IMG/VR virus record: IMGVR_UViG_3300042562_000544
Coordinates: 1-38,699 of that record
Strand: one strand, 5' to 3'
DNA from: a virus
DNA: 38,699 nt
In this document: positions 1 through 5,498 of the stretch, piece after piece
Position numbering within the stretch: the stretch's first letter is position 1
Layout: every line of letters starts with the position of its first letter
Notes under the pieces: model-generated
Databases searched by the model: none
Told to the model about the DNA's origin: nothing
What the model saw: the letters and a program-made list of their open reading frames with translations, nothing else
Translations under genes and position numbers: made by a program

Positions 1-127
1 TACATTAAACTATAACAAAACGGACATAACACCCCACTAAAACAATATCATGCACAACCAAATAGGGTATACTATTGTACATGCCCACGCCTCGTTCTTA
101 ACAATGGGGGGTCAGTTAGGGTGACTG
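1..127. repeat. Left copy of 127-bp terminal direct repeat (circular closure overlap)
   Basis: The first 127 bases are identical to the last 127 bases (38573-38699). A length of exactly 127 matches a common assembler k-mer, so this is most simply the overlap of a circular contig and not a biological terminal repeat. The segment has no gene. It contains TACAAT on the minus strand (74-79), which resembles a -10 box, but no matching -35 element is visible. Confidence 0.95.
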
Positions 128-372
128 GGTTAGGCTACCCTTACCTACGCTACCGTAGGTTACTAGTGAGTAACTTACCCTACCGTAACCCCATACCCTA
201 GGGGGTACCCATTTTTTTTGATCCATATATGTAACCGTTTACATAGTTTTCCACAACATATACACAGCTTGTGGATAACATTGTGGATAACTTGGATCAT
301 ATTCCACTGATATATTAGGAGAGACTAGTGGGCATGTAGTGGGCATGTAATGGAGAATAGTGGAGGGTAGTA
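128..372. other. Non-coding control region, left part, with candidate origin
   Basis: No gene is supported here. The stretch is rich in TACCC/GGGTA and TACCGTA words. It holds a 9-bp hairpin at 156-177 (tip CTAGTGAG), whose shape and CTAG tip resemble the early-gene leader hairpins. A TACCC/GGGTA mini-hairpin lies just after it (about 194-208). The DnaA-box cluster at 247-290 lies inside. Two near-identical GTGGGCATGTA words occur around 328-348. Confidence 0.6.
247..290. other. DnaA-box cluster, candidate replication origin
   Basis: Two exact DnaA boxes (TGTGGATAA, reverse complement of TTATCCACA) lie at 270-278 and 282-290. A third, near-consensus box in the opposite orientation (TTTTCCACA) lies at 247-255. 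DnaA boxes in tight clusters mark bacterial origins. Here they sit in the only large intergenic region, beside an AT-rich stretch across the circle junction (about 38413-38580). No replication initiator or DNA polymerase gene is recognised in this genome, so recruitment of host DnaA is plausible. The origin role is inferred. Confidence 0.65.
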
Positions 373-390
373 GTGTGACCTATATCACAC
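373..390. promoter_or_regulatory. CRP/GlxR-type operator palindrome
   Basis: GTGTGA-CCTATA-TCACAC is a perfect inverted repeat and contains TGTGA-N6-TCACA, the consensus for CRP-family regulators including actinobacterial GlxR/Cmr. It lies just upstream of a good promoter (-35 at 401). Its centre is about 54 bp upstream of the predicted transcription start. It is a candidate activator or repressor site for the rightward early operon. No CRP-like gene is seen in the phage, so a host protein would bind. Confidence 0.6.
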
Positions 391-400
391 GACCAGGTTA

Positions 401-429
401 TTGACACGGGGCACAGTGAGGCGTAGTCT
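401..429 (+). promoter_or_regulatory. Sigma70-type promoter for the rightward early operon
   Basis: TTGACA at 401-406, a 17-base spacer, then TAGTCT at 424-429. This is a perfect -35 and a -10 that fits the actinobacterial TANNNT form. Transcription would start near 436 and read into the first early leader (506-569) and the gene at 599. Confidence 0.7.
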
Positions 430-505
430 AGTCTCATGAGTATTTATTTACCGTTACGTTGTGACGCTAGTTCGGCATGTGGTAATAATCCTATTGCTCA
501 CTATT

Positions 506-570
506 CCGTACTATCCCAAATTGTGGGACTATGTGCGGACCATATTAGCCTTGCCCCTAGGGGTAGGGTT
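506..570 (+). promoter_or_regulatory. Two-hairpin early leader 1
   Basis: The first hairpin is 506-538, with outer stem CCGTAC/GTGCGG and inner stem TCCCA/TGGGA. The second is 548-569, with stem GCCTTGCCC/GGGTAGGGT and loop CTAG. They are followed by AAGGAAGG and the ATG at 599. The first of six leaders with this architecture. Confidence 0.5.
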
Positions 571-598
571 ATCCATCAAATTAAGGAAGGTTAAAGAT

Positions 599-778
599 AT
601 GAACGAATGCGAAAAGTATGCATGTAACGCGGCGACAGTAGGCAATGTAATTGTGTCTACTATGTCAGTTATTGAAGCGATGGCGCACCTGTCCGACATG
701 AGAGACAGTAACCGCGGAGAATCGTGGACAGCTGCCGTGTTAGGTAAGCACGTTAGACACGCCGAAACAATCCTGTAG
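599..778 (+). CDS. Small early protein of unknown function
   Basis: 59 residues, starting MNECEKYACN. I chose the ATG at 599 because it follows AAGGAAGGTTAAAG, the ribosome-binding sequence shared by the early genes. An in-frame GTG at 461 would run translation through the leader hairpins. No domain is recognised. The only cysteines are the two near the start (CEKYAC), and the protein is otherwise mostly helical-looking. First gene of the early operon; a host take-over role is only a guess. Confidence 0.6.
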   Translation: MNECEKYACNAATVGNVIVSTMSVIEAMAHLSDMRDSNRGESWTAAVLGKHVRHAETIL

Positions 779-786
779 TGTTGGCT

Positions 787-835
787 CATAATCGGGCGCT
801 AGCGTGCTAGTGTTCGGTTATGTCCTAACAGTAGG
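787..835 (+). promoter_or_regulatory. Two-hairpin early leader 2
   Basis: A 16-bp stem (787-802 with 807-822, loop CGTG, several G-U pairs) is followed by the mini-hairpin CCTA-ACAG-TAGG (824-835). The ribosome-binding sequence AGGAGAGGATAGG precedes the ATG at 859. The G-U pairs mean the stem is stronger in the plus-strand RNA than in the minus-strand RNA, so it probably acts as RNA. Confidence 0.6.
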
Positions 836-858
836 GCAAAATAGGAGAGGATAGGGGC

Positions 859-1440
859 ATGAAAATATCTAAAGAATTCCGCCTGAGTGATGGGGGCCGG
901 GCACTAGTTGACCTGGAGTTGACACACCGCAATCTAGGCACTCAGGACACTGTAATCCATTCGGGTAGCCTGCCATACGGTTATCTACGTGTTTCTATGA
1001 GTGGAGAGCTTGCCCCCAAGGGTGTACGTTATGGGACTAGCGCTAGCGGATACGGGCAGATAGTTGACCATATGCCTAGCGCATTGCGCCGGGTGTGGGC
1101 ACGGTGGCACCTAAACGACATGAATGCAGGGTGCACCCACTTGGGTAAGGGTAGCGCAATTGGGGACGTGTGTAAGTGGACAGGGTACAGCTACGGGCAA
1201 GCCTGGCTAGTTGACCCGCTTACCCTTGACGGTGCCCTAGATATTCTCCGCGTTATGGGCGCATTGCATAGTGTTACTGTAGTGGCACGCGACAATATAG
1301 CTGTGTGGGTATTCGATAGCATGACGGAAGCACTCCGACATATGCACGCCACGCTACCCTATTCCTGGGATCATGCCATTAGGCATGAAGGTTGGCAGGT
1401 CGCTAACGTTATCGGAGTGCCCGAGCTTGCCACTGCCTAA
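859..1440 (+). CDS. Conserved early phage protein of unknown function
   Basis: 193 residues; start supported by AGGAGAGG upstream. The central segment RVWARWHLNDMNAGCTH (about residues 78-94) resembles a recurring motif in actinophage hypothetical proteins with a W-H-L-N-x-M-x-A-G-C-x-H pattern. The cysteine and histidine could bind metal. The remainder looks like a mixed alpha/beta globular protein with no transmembrane segment. No function can be assigned. It has its own leader (787-835) and is followed by another, so its expression is probably set separately from its neighbours. Confidence 0.75.
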   Translation: MKISKEFRLSDGGRALVDLELTHRNLGTQDTVIHSGSLPYGYLRVSMSGELAPKGVRYGTSASGYGQIVDHMPSALRRVWARWHLNDMNAGCTHLGKGSAIGDVCKWTGYSYGQAWLVDPLTLDGALDILRVMGALHSVTVVARDNIAVWVFDSMTEALRHMHATLPYSWDHAIRHEGWQVANVIGVPELATA

Positions 1441-1450
1441 CCTGTAGGCT

Positions 1451-1501
1451 CACACTTGCCCCTAGTGTTTACGCTAGTGGCTTGTGTGTCCCAACAGTGG
1501 G
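1451..1501 (+). promoter_or_regulatory. Two-hairpin early leader 3
   Basis: A 15-position stem with three mismatches (1451-1465 with 1474-1488, tip CTAG...CTAG) is followed by the mini-hairpin CCCA-ACAG-TGGG (1490-1501). Compared with leader 2, the mini-hairpin keeps the ACAG loop but changes both sides of the stem (CCTA/TAGG to CCCA/TGGG), a compensatory change. AGGAGAGGGTAG and the ATG at 1525 follow. Confidence 0.6.
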
Positions 1502-1524
1502 GCAACTTAGGAGAGGGTAGAAAC

Positions 1525-1893
1525 ATGATATACGTGTCAAGTAAGCACAACACACAACTAGAACCGACGACAGCGACACACAATATTTATTGGATAGGTG
1601 ACGGTGGGCACGGGTGGCTAGCTGTATCCCTGGAAGCATATCCCGCGGCTATCGAATACGGTACAGGATTCGGGTATATGAATGATAGTTTCATATTCCT
1701 GGAGGAAGACATGGAGGCTACAGCGTTCTTAATGGATCACCCCCAGGTTATGGGTGCCAATGGGCGCGGAATGCTTGCCGAGAAAATATATGAAGGTGAC
1801 GCACCCGTGCGCCGCTTACGCCGTAACCTGGAAATGTTGGACATGGAAGCATTCAAGGCACGCTTACATGCCGAAAATAGTGTGACTGTCTAA
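1525..1893 (+). CDS. Conserved early phage protein of unknown function
   Basis: 122 residues; the ATG at 1525 follows AGGAGAGGGTAG. The motif GDGGHGWLAV (about residues 26-35) and the acidic FIFLEEDMEA segment recall a family of hypothetical proteins found in phages and bacteria with an H-G-W-L core and a Y/F-L-E-E-D patch. No catalytic assignment is possible. No membrane segment. An upstream in-frame TTG at 1456 is rejected because it would include the leader hairpin. Confidence 0.7.
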   Translation: MIYVSSKHNTQLEPTTATHNIYWIGDGGHGWLAVSLEAYPAAIEYGTGFGYMNDSFIFLEEDMEATAFLMDHPQVMGANGRGMLAEKIYEGDAPVRRLRRNLEMLDMEAFKARLHAENSVTV

Positions 1894-1902
1894 GTGTTGG
1901 TG

Positions 1903-1955
1903 CATAGTCCGACACTATCGTATGGTAGTGTCAGGCTATGTCTCAATAGTTGGGA
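1903..1955 (+). promoter_or_regulatory. Two-hairpin early leader 4
   Basis: Stem 1903-1917 with 1926-1940 (CATAG/CTATG outer, GACACTA/TAGTGTC inner) and an 8-base loop, then the mini-hairpin TCTCAA-TAG-TTGGGA (1941-1955). The ribosome-binding sequence GGGAAGGGTAGGG precedes the ATG at 1979. Confidence 0.6.
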
Positions 1956-1978
1956 CTAGATTAGGGAAGGGTAGGGTT

Positions 1979-2122
1979 ATGAATTGTAATACATGTAACA
2001 CTATGACAGATAAGTTAGACATGTTTCCTGGTGACGTATGTCTAGCATGTTGGGCGAATAGTCCCGAGGGTAGGCGTATGCCTACAGCTAGTGAATTGGT
2101 GGCAATGTGGGGAGGAAAATAA
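1979..2122 (+). CDS. Small zinc-finger protein
   Basis: 47 residues with CNTC (residues 3-6) and CLAC (about residues 21-24), a two-CxxC treble-clef or zinc-ribbon layout. Start ATG at 1979 after GGGAAGGGTAGGG. Its stop overlaps the next start (TAATG at 2120-2124), so the two small zinc-binding proteins are probably made together. The DNA, RNA or protein partner is unknown. Confidence 0.65.
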   Translation: MNCNTCNTMTDKLDMFPGDVCLACWANSPEGRRMPTASELVAMWGGK

Positions 2123-2253
2123 TGAGTGGATATGATGGTAAGCAACCGACATACGATAACTTAGGTATATGTAATAAGTGTAGATATTCCTGGTCACACT
2201 GTAATTGTTCGATAGTTTGGGTAAAGAATCCTGACTATATTGGGAAAGGATAG
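2122..2253 (+). CDS. Small cysteine-rich protein, probable zinc binder
   Basis: 43 residues (MSGYDGKQPT...), translationally coupled to the preceding gene by a TAATG overlap, with GGAGGAAAA just before the start. Cysteines in CNKC and HCNC form a possible metal site. Function unknown. The short gap to the next start (5 bases) and the ribosome-binding site for that gene inside this gene's end (GGGAAAGGATAGG) support a real coding unit. Confidence 0.55.
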   Translation: MSGYDGKQPTYDNLGICNKCRYSWSHCNCSIVWVKNPDYIGKG

Positions 2254-2257
2254 GCGC

Positions 2258-2425
2258 ATGATTAACTTATTAGTATGGATAATGTTTGGACTGACAGTGT
2301 ACGTTATCTATTGGTACATGGTGCATAGCACTACACCTGAGAGTGTAGCGTGTGATGAATGTAACGCAGATATTGGTGAACCTTGCCGACCGTATTGTAT
2401 CGGGTTAGATTCTGAGGATCTATAG
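2258..2425 (+). CDS. Small single-pass membrane protein with cysteine-rich tail
   Basis: 55 residues. Residues about 3-23 are a continuous hydrophobic segment (a signal anchor or transmembrane helix). The tail holds CDEC...C...C, resembling a zinc-knuckle found in small actinophage proteins. The ATG at 2258 is preferred to an in-frame TTG at 2240 because AAAGGATAGG lies in the right place. Possible role at the host membrane; not known. Confidence 0.6.
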   Translation: MINLLVWIMFGLTVYVIYWYMVHSTTPESVACDECNADIGEPCRPYCIGLDSEDL

Positions 2426-2430
2426 TGCAA

Positions 2431-2485
2431 TGGTGCATTATCCTAGTATATGCTAGGGTAGTGCGCCATGGTAGGATAGTCCTAC
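2431..2485 (+). promoter_or_regulatory. Two-hairpin early leader 5
   Basis: A fully paired 16-bp stem (2431-2446 with 2453-2468, three G-U pairs, loop TATATG, tip CTAG...CTAG). The mini-hairpin GTAGGA-TAG-TCCTAC follows (2471-2485), then AAGGAAAGGTAAAG and the ATG at 2509. The clearest example of the leader pattern. Confidence 0.65.
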
Positions 2486-2508
2486 TAAGATAAGGAAAGG
2501 TAAAGGTA

Positions 2509-2673
2509 ATGGTGGATACTGTAGTGATAGGTAACGTTGATCGTGATCTATTAAGTGAGCAGACTCTGGAGCTGGTGAATCTGTTATGGAATAAGCCAGA
2601 CAGTAAACTTTGGGGTCTAGTAGAGATGTTAAATTCATGGTACGATAACAATAACCCAACAGAGGAAAGGTAG
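2509..2673 (+). CDS. Small early protein of unknown function
   Basis: 54 residues beginning MVDTVVIGNV, with a helical, leucine-rich centre (LVNLLWN, LWGLVEML). Start chosen for the AAGGAAAGGTAAAG sequence ahead of it. The GAGGAAAGG at its end is the ribosome-binding site for the clamp gene that begins 5 bases after its stop, so the two are probably co-translated. A clamp partner is conceivable from position only. Confidence 0.6.
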   Translation: MVDTVVIGNVDRDLLSEQTLELVNLLWNKPDSKLWGLVEMLNSWYDNNNPTEER

Positions 2674-2678
2674 AGACA

Positions 2679-3278
2679 ATGGAATTAGTAACAATCAATA
2701 GTGAGATTCTACATACGCTACTGAAAGGTGGCATGGTGGGTAGTGGTAAAGACAAGACACTACCAACATTGAATAGTGTACGTGTCGAGATACGTGAGCC
2801 ATTGGTACGTGTCGTATCTACCGACAGGTATCGGCTAGTTATTGGTGACGTTGACATGCCGGAAGGTACAGTGATGGAGACTGGTAACTTTACCTTACCG
2901 TTAGATAGTGCAAAGGATCTACTCAAGGCACTACCTATCAAGAAGGATAGTGGTAGTGTGCTTATCGAATTGAGCGATGACGAGAAGTATGTATCGTTTA
3001 CTTGTGAAAGTAGTGCTGGTAAATGGAGTAAAGAATACTTGACACTCACTGGTGAATTTCCTAAATATGAATCACTTATACCGACAGTGTTCACACCTAC
3101 AGAAGAAATAAGTTTCAACCCTGTATTCATGGCTGATATTGCTAAGCTTCCTGTATCTGCTAATGCGCCAGTAAGAATGAAGTTTACTGGTGAAAATAAG
3201 CCCATGTATGGCACGCTTCCTGGTGCTAACGGTGTAGCGTGGACTTATCTGCTTATGCCAGTGCGTATCACTGGGTAG
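2679..3278 (+). CDS. Reduced beta sliding clamp (DnaN domain II plus C-terminal half of domain III)
   Basis: 199 residues, about half of bacterial DnaN (about 370). Residues 28-53 (LPTLNSVRVEI... STDRYRL) match the start of DnaN domain II. Residues 120-135 match its end (L-x-G-E-F-P-K-Y). The chain then passes straight into the last half of domain III (FNPVF at 146-150; C-terminal LLMPVRI at 191-197). Domain I and the first half of domain III are absent. The parts kept are those that build the clamp's peptide-binding pocket: the T-D-R-Y-R-L loop, the N-P-x-F/Y helix and the M-P-x-R tail. A full ring would need an unusual assembly, so it could be an altered clamp, a binding decoy for host clamp partners, or a loader or polymerase adaptor. 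Start at 2679 has GAGGAAAGG upstream; no upstream DnaN-like sequence is lost by frameshift as far as I can see. Confidence 0.8.
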   Translation: MELVTINSEILHTLLKGGMVGSGKDKTLPTLNSVRVEIREPLVRVVSTDRYRLVIGDVDMPEGTVMETGNFTLPLDSAKDLLKALPIKKDSGSVLIELSDDEKYVSFTCESSAGKWSKEYLTLTGEFPKYESLIPTVFTPTEEISFNPVFMADIAKLPVSANAPVRMKFTGENKPMYGTLPGANGVAWTYLLMPVRITG

Positions 3279-3288
3279 TATGGTTCTG

Positions 3289-3344
3289 GGTGAGTCACCA
3301 TCTCCGCCTCAAGATGGTGGCTACGCCTAGGGTAGATTACCCTA
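3289..3344 (+). promoter_or_regulatory. Two-hairpin early leader 6
   Basis: Stem 3289-3303 with 3312-3327 (one bulged A), then the 7-bp mini-hairpin TAGGGTA-GAT-TACCCTA (3328-3344), then AAGGAAAGGTAAGG and the ATG at 3368. It lies between the clamp gene and the next gene. Confidence 0.6.
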
Positions 3345-3367
3345 ACAAGATAAGGAAAGGTAAGGCA

Positions 3368-3577
3368 ATGGTAAAAAGAATTAGAGTAACAAGAAGTTTT
3401 AGTTATGACGTGTCAGAGATTGTTGATAGCATAAAGGAATTAAACAATGACCCATCACTTGAAGTAAACTTCGATGAAGTTATGCAATTAGTGAACACTT
3501 GGGCAATGGAGGATTTTACATCCCCAATTTCACGGCATGATCTAGTGTTTATGGATGAGAATGGGGAGGAATTGTAA
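3368..3577 (+). CDS. Small early protein of unknown function
   Basis: 69 residues (MVKRIRVTRS...), basic N-terminus and acidic C-terminus, alpha/beta-looking. Start at 3368 follows the shared AAGGAAAGGTAAGG sequence; an in-frame start at 3239 would lie inside the clamp gene and the leader. It is coupled to the next gene by a TAATG overlap. Confidence 0.6.
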   Translation: MVKRIRVTRSFSYDVSEIVDSIKELNNDPSLEVNFDEVMQLVNTWAMEDFTSPISRHDLVFMDENGEEL

Positions 3578-3723
3578 TGATACGCCTAACATTCTATCGT
3601 GCTGACGGTAGTAAAGACATGTACCATTACGCTGATGATGACGATTATGGTGTGACAACACACTTAATGAAAGAATCACAAGACGATAGTGTAACTATCG
3701 AGATTAAAATAGTGGAAGGATAG
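3577..3723 (+). CDS. Small acidic early protein of unknown function
   Basis: 48 residues (MIRLTFYRADGS...), with an acidic DDDD run. It begins within the stop of the previous gene (TAATG at 3575-3579) and GGGGAGGAA lies just upstream. The next ribosome-binding site (GGAAGGA) is at its end. The short beta-strand-like sequence has no family I can name. Confidence 0.55.
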   Translation: MIRLTFYRADGSKDMYHYADDDDYGVTTHLMKESQDDSVTIEIKIVEG

Positions 3724-3727
3724 CGTC

Positions 3728-3808
3728 ATGCTAGAATTCCTGTACTGGATAGGGCTATCGCTAGTAACAATACTAGTGACAGTATTCTTTTTAACAATGG
3801 ATAACTAA
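3728..3808 (+). CDS. Tiny membrane peptide
   Basis: 26 residues, nearly all hydrophobic (FLYWIGLSLVTILVTVFFLT), a single transmembrane helix. GGAAGGA precedes the ATG at a good spacing, and the gene fits exactly between its neighbours. Small membrane peptides of this kind occur in phage early regions, where they may affect the membrane or superinfection. Whether it is translated is inferred. Confidence 0.45.
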   Translation: MLEFLYWIGLSLVTILVTVFFLTMDN

Positions 3809-3823
3809 GGAGAAGTGAAAGAT

Positions 3824-4030
3824 ATGAGTAATCAGAAAGATTTTTACGCACACAATCTATTGGCTAGGGCAATGTATCTACAATTCTGTAACCATAAAGG
3901 CTTCGATCCTCGCCCATACCCTTACGTTGATGACGCTGGTAGGGATTACGCTACCGTAGCACTCACCTACCTAGGTTATGACGATAAGGCTATCGAGCTG
4001 CTGGAAACTGATGTGGCTGGTGACTTCTAA
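3824..4030 (+). CDS. Small early protein of unknown function
   Basis: 68 residues (MSNQKDFYAH...), helical-looking. ATG at 3824 follows AAGGAGAAG; the GTG at 3815 is too close to that sequence. It overlaps the WhiB start by one base (TAATG at 4028-4032), so the two are probably coupled in translation. Confidence 0.6.
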   Translation: MSNQKDFYAHNLLARAMYLQFCNHKGFDPRPYPYVDDAGRDYATVALTYLGYDDKAIELLETDVAGDF

Positions 4031-4299
4031 TGGACTACATGGATGTGGACTGGTCTAAAGCTGCATGTATCGGTACTGACTGGAGATTTTTTTATTCCGA
4101 TAAAGATGCTGGGTTTACTATTGGTGAATCGAGGGGTATCAATTTATTGTTGAGACGTATATGTGGGAAGTGCGATATTGTTAATGATTGTGCGGCGTAT
4201 GCTATCGAACATGAAGTGGCAGGTTTCTGGGCTGGCATGGCTGAAGATGACAGGAGAGAGGTGCGTAATGGGCGCAAGACTAGACCGTTTGCTGCGTAA
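4030..4299 (+). CDS. WhiB-family iron-sulfur transcriptional regulator
   Basis: 89 residues. Cys13, Cys45, Cys48 and Cys54 reproduce the WhiB pattern C-xn-C-x2-C-x5-C that binds a [4Fe-4S] cluster. GFWAGM (65-70) matches the G-[IV/F]-W-[GA]-G turn. A basic tail (RRE, RNGRKTR) would contact DNA. WhiB proteins are confined to actinobacteria and their phages and usually act with the principal sigma factor. Phage WhiB proteins can repress host whiB genes or alter host expression. Its place in the early operon fits a role in redirecting host transcription. Confidence 0.93.
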   Translation: MDYMDVDWSKAACIGTDWRFFYSDKDAGFTIGESRGINLLLRRICGKCDIVNDCAAYAIEHEVAGFWAGMAEDDRREVRNGRKTRPFAA

Positions 4300-4528
4300 G
4301 ACAGCAAGGAAACATCCGTTACCGTTTATGCAACTACCTATGAATGGTAATGATTACCGTGGTATACCAACAATGGTATGTCCGTGTGGTTGTGACATGT
4401 TCATCATGCTTGCAAGGTTTGATGATGACAGGTTACCTGGATGGTTCGCGCTTGATGGTGTGTGTGCTGGTTGTGGTGCACTCGTATCGTTACCGTGTCC
4501 CGCTGATGATGAGAGTGGTGAATGGTGA
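4268..4528 (+). CDS. Zinc-ribbon protein
   Basis: 86 residues from the ATG at 4268, which has AGGAGAGAGG just upstream and overlaps the end of the WhiB gene by 32 bases. Two cysteine pairs (CPCGC and CAGC, with a further C in LPCP) indicate a zinc ribbon in the second half; the first quarter is basic (RLDRLLRKTARK). It may bind nucleic acid. Function unknown. Its stop (TGA) directly abuts the next start. Confidence 0.65.
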   Translation: MGARLDRLLRKTARKHPLPFMQLPMNGNDYRGIPTMVCPCGCDMFIMLARFDDDRLPGWFALDGVCAGCGALVSLPCPADDESGEW

Positions 4529-4978
4529 ATGCTTCCATCTTTAATTTTAAGTATCGCTCTAACAGTGACACCTGTTACGCATAGTGAATATCGTGCAGCA
4601 CATAGTGTGGAGGCTTCAGATAGGAAAGGTTTCGAGCCTAGCCTGTACCGTGGTGTATGGTATTCACCTAAATGGTGGAAGGTTAGGGAATGTATTATGC
4701 AACGTGAGTCACGTTACCGTTACAATGCACGTAACGCTACATCTACAGCGATGGGTGCATACCAATTCCTTGACAGTAGGTGGCGTGATAGTTTAGTATG
4801 GATGATGTTGAAAGAATCCAATGATACCAACGACTTTCTGCAGCCAGTAGTTCGTGGGCTGAGGAATAAACCGATAGCTGAATGGTCAAGGTATTGGCAG
4901 GATAGGGCATTTTATACAGCATGGCAGCATGGTGAAGGTAAAGCACACTGGTATCATAGTGGTATCAGGTGCTTCTAA
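4529..4978 (+). CDS. Secreted lytic-transglycosylase-like (lysozyme-fold) protein
   Basis: 149 residues. An N-terminal hydrophobic segment (residues 1-17) looks like a signal peptide or anchor. From about residue 49 the sequence W-x-V-x-E-C-I-M-Q-R-E-S-R-Y matches the catalytic glutamate motif of GH23/Rpf-type transglycosylases (Glu60 as candidate), followed by S-T-A-M-G-A-Y-Q-F (72-80), their conserved substrate-binding turn, and W85. It would cleave peptidoglycan outside the membrane. It lies in the early operon, far from the late lysis cassette, so wall remodelling, resuscitation-type growth stimulation or exclusion of other phages are alternatives to lysis. Confidence 0.75.
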   Translation: MLPSLILSIALTVTPVTHSEYRAAHSVEASDRKGFEPSLYRGVWYSPKWWKVRECIMQRESRYRYNARNATSTAMGAYQFLDSRWRDSLVWMMLKESNDTNDFLQPVVRGLRNKPIAEWSRYWQDRAFYTAWQHGEGKAHWYHSGIRCF

Positions 4979-4993
4979 AGGAAGGTTAAGGCA

Positions 4994-5224
4994 ATGGGTA
5001 AATTGAAAGACAAGTATCTTATGAGAGACACACCACCGTTAGATCCAGCAGATTTACCTGACGGTACGTTCATTAGGGTATTGAAGTATGGTTCGATACC
5101 TTTCCATTACTTCAAGGATGAAGGTGTGTGGAATGTTCCTGGTAGGACAACCCACTACCATGATGTTGAAGTTAACTTGTTTGATGAACCTGTAGAAATA
5201 TTGTATGACCCGAGGAAAGGTTAA
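4994..5224 (+). CDS. Small early protein of unknown function
   Basis: 76 residues (MGKLKDKYLM...), beta-strand rich in its second half. Start supported by AAAGGAAGGTTAAGGCA. The next gene's ribosome-binding site (GAGGAAAGG) lies at its end. No recognised domain. Confidence 0.65.
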   Translation: MGKLKDKYLMRDTPPLDPADLPDGTFIRVLKYGSIPFHYFKDEGVWNVPGRTTHYHDVEVNLFDEPVEILYDPRKG

Positions 5225-5228
5225 GGCC

Positions 5229-5498
5229 ATGAGTTATGCAGCAGATGGACAGTTAGAACCAGTATTCGTTGATGAAGTAAGACAAGAATTCCTGCCAGAT
5301 GTAATGAACTACAGGGTTCTTCTTACTGAATGGACGGATGGGAAATACACACTCAACATTTACAAGCCACTATCACCATATGATGAAGAAGTTATTGAAG
5401 ATGGTGAAGTTGCTTACGAATCTATTCCAGATGAAGACACTATTCAACTAATCATTGAACAGACACTTGAGGACAGAGCTGACAGGAGTGCCCAGTGA
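5229..5498 (+). CDS. Acidic early protein of unknown function
   Basis: 89 residues, strongly acidic in the second half. The ATG at 5229 follows GAGGAAAGGTTAAGG. An earlier in-frame ATG at 5205 overlaps the preceding gene and has no such site. Small acidic early phage proteins often act on host proteins, but no target can be named. Overlaps the next gene start (GTGA at 5495-5498). Confidence 0.65.
   Translation: MSYAADGQLEPVFVDEVRQEFLPDVMNYRVLLTEWTDGKYTLNIYKPLSPYDEEVIEDGEVAYESIPDEDTIQLIIEQTLEDRADRSAQ

Noticed and set aside
461-598. Upstream extension of the first early gene from GTG 461
   Set aside because: It would translate the leader hairpins, and the shared ribosome-binding sequence points to ATG 599.
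2453-3214. 253-residue minus-strand frame opposite the clamp gene
   Set aside because: It covers leader 5 and the clamp in antisense, has no start signal and no domain; the clamp reading is clear.
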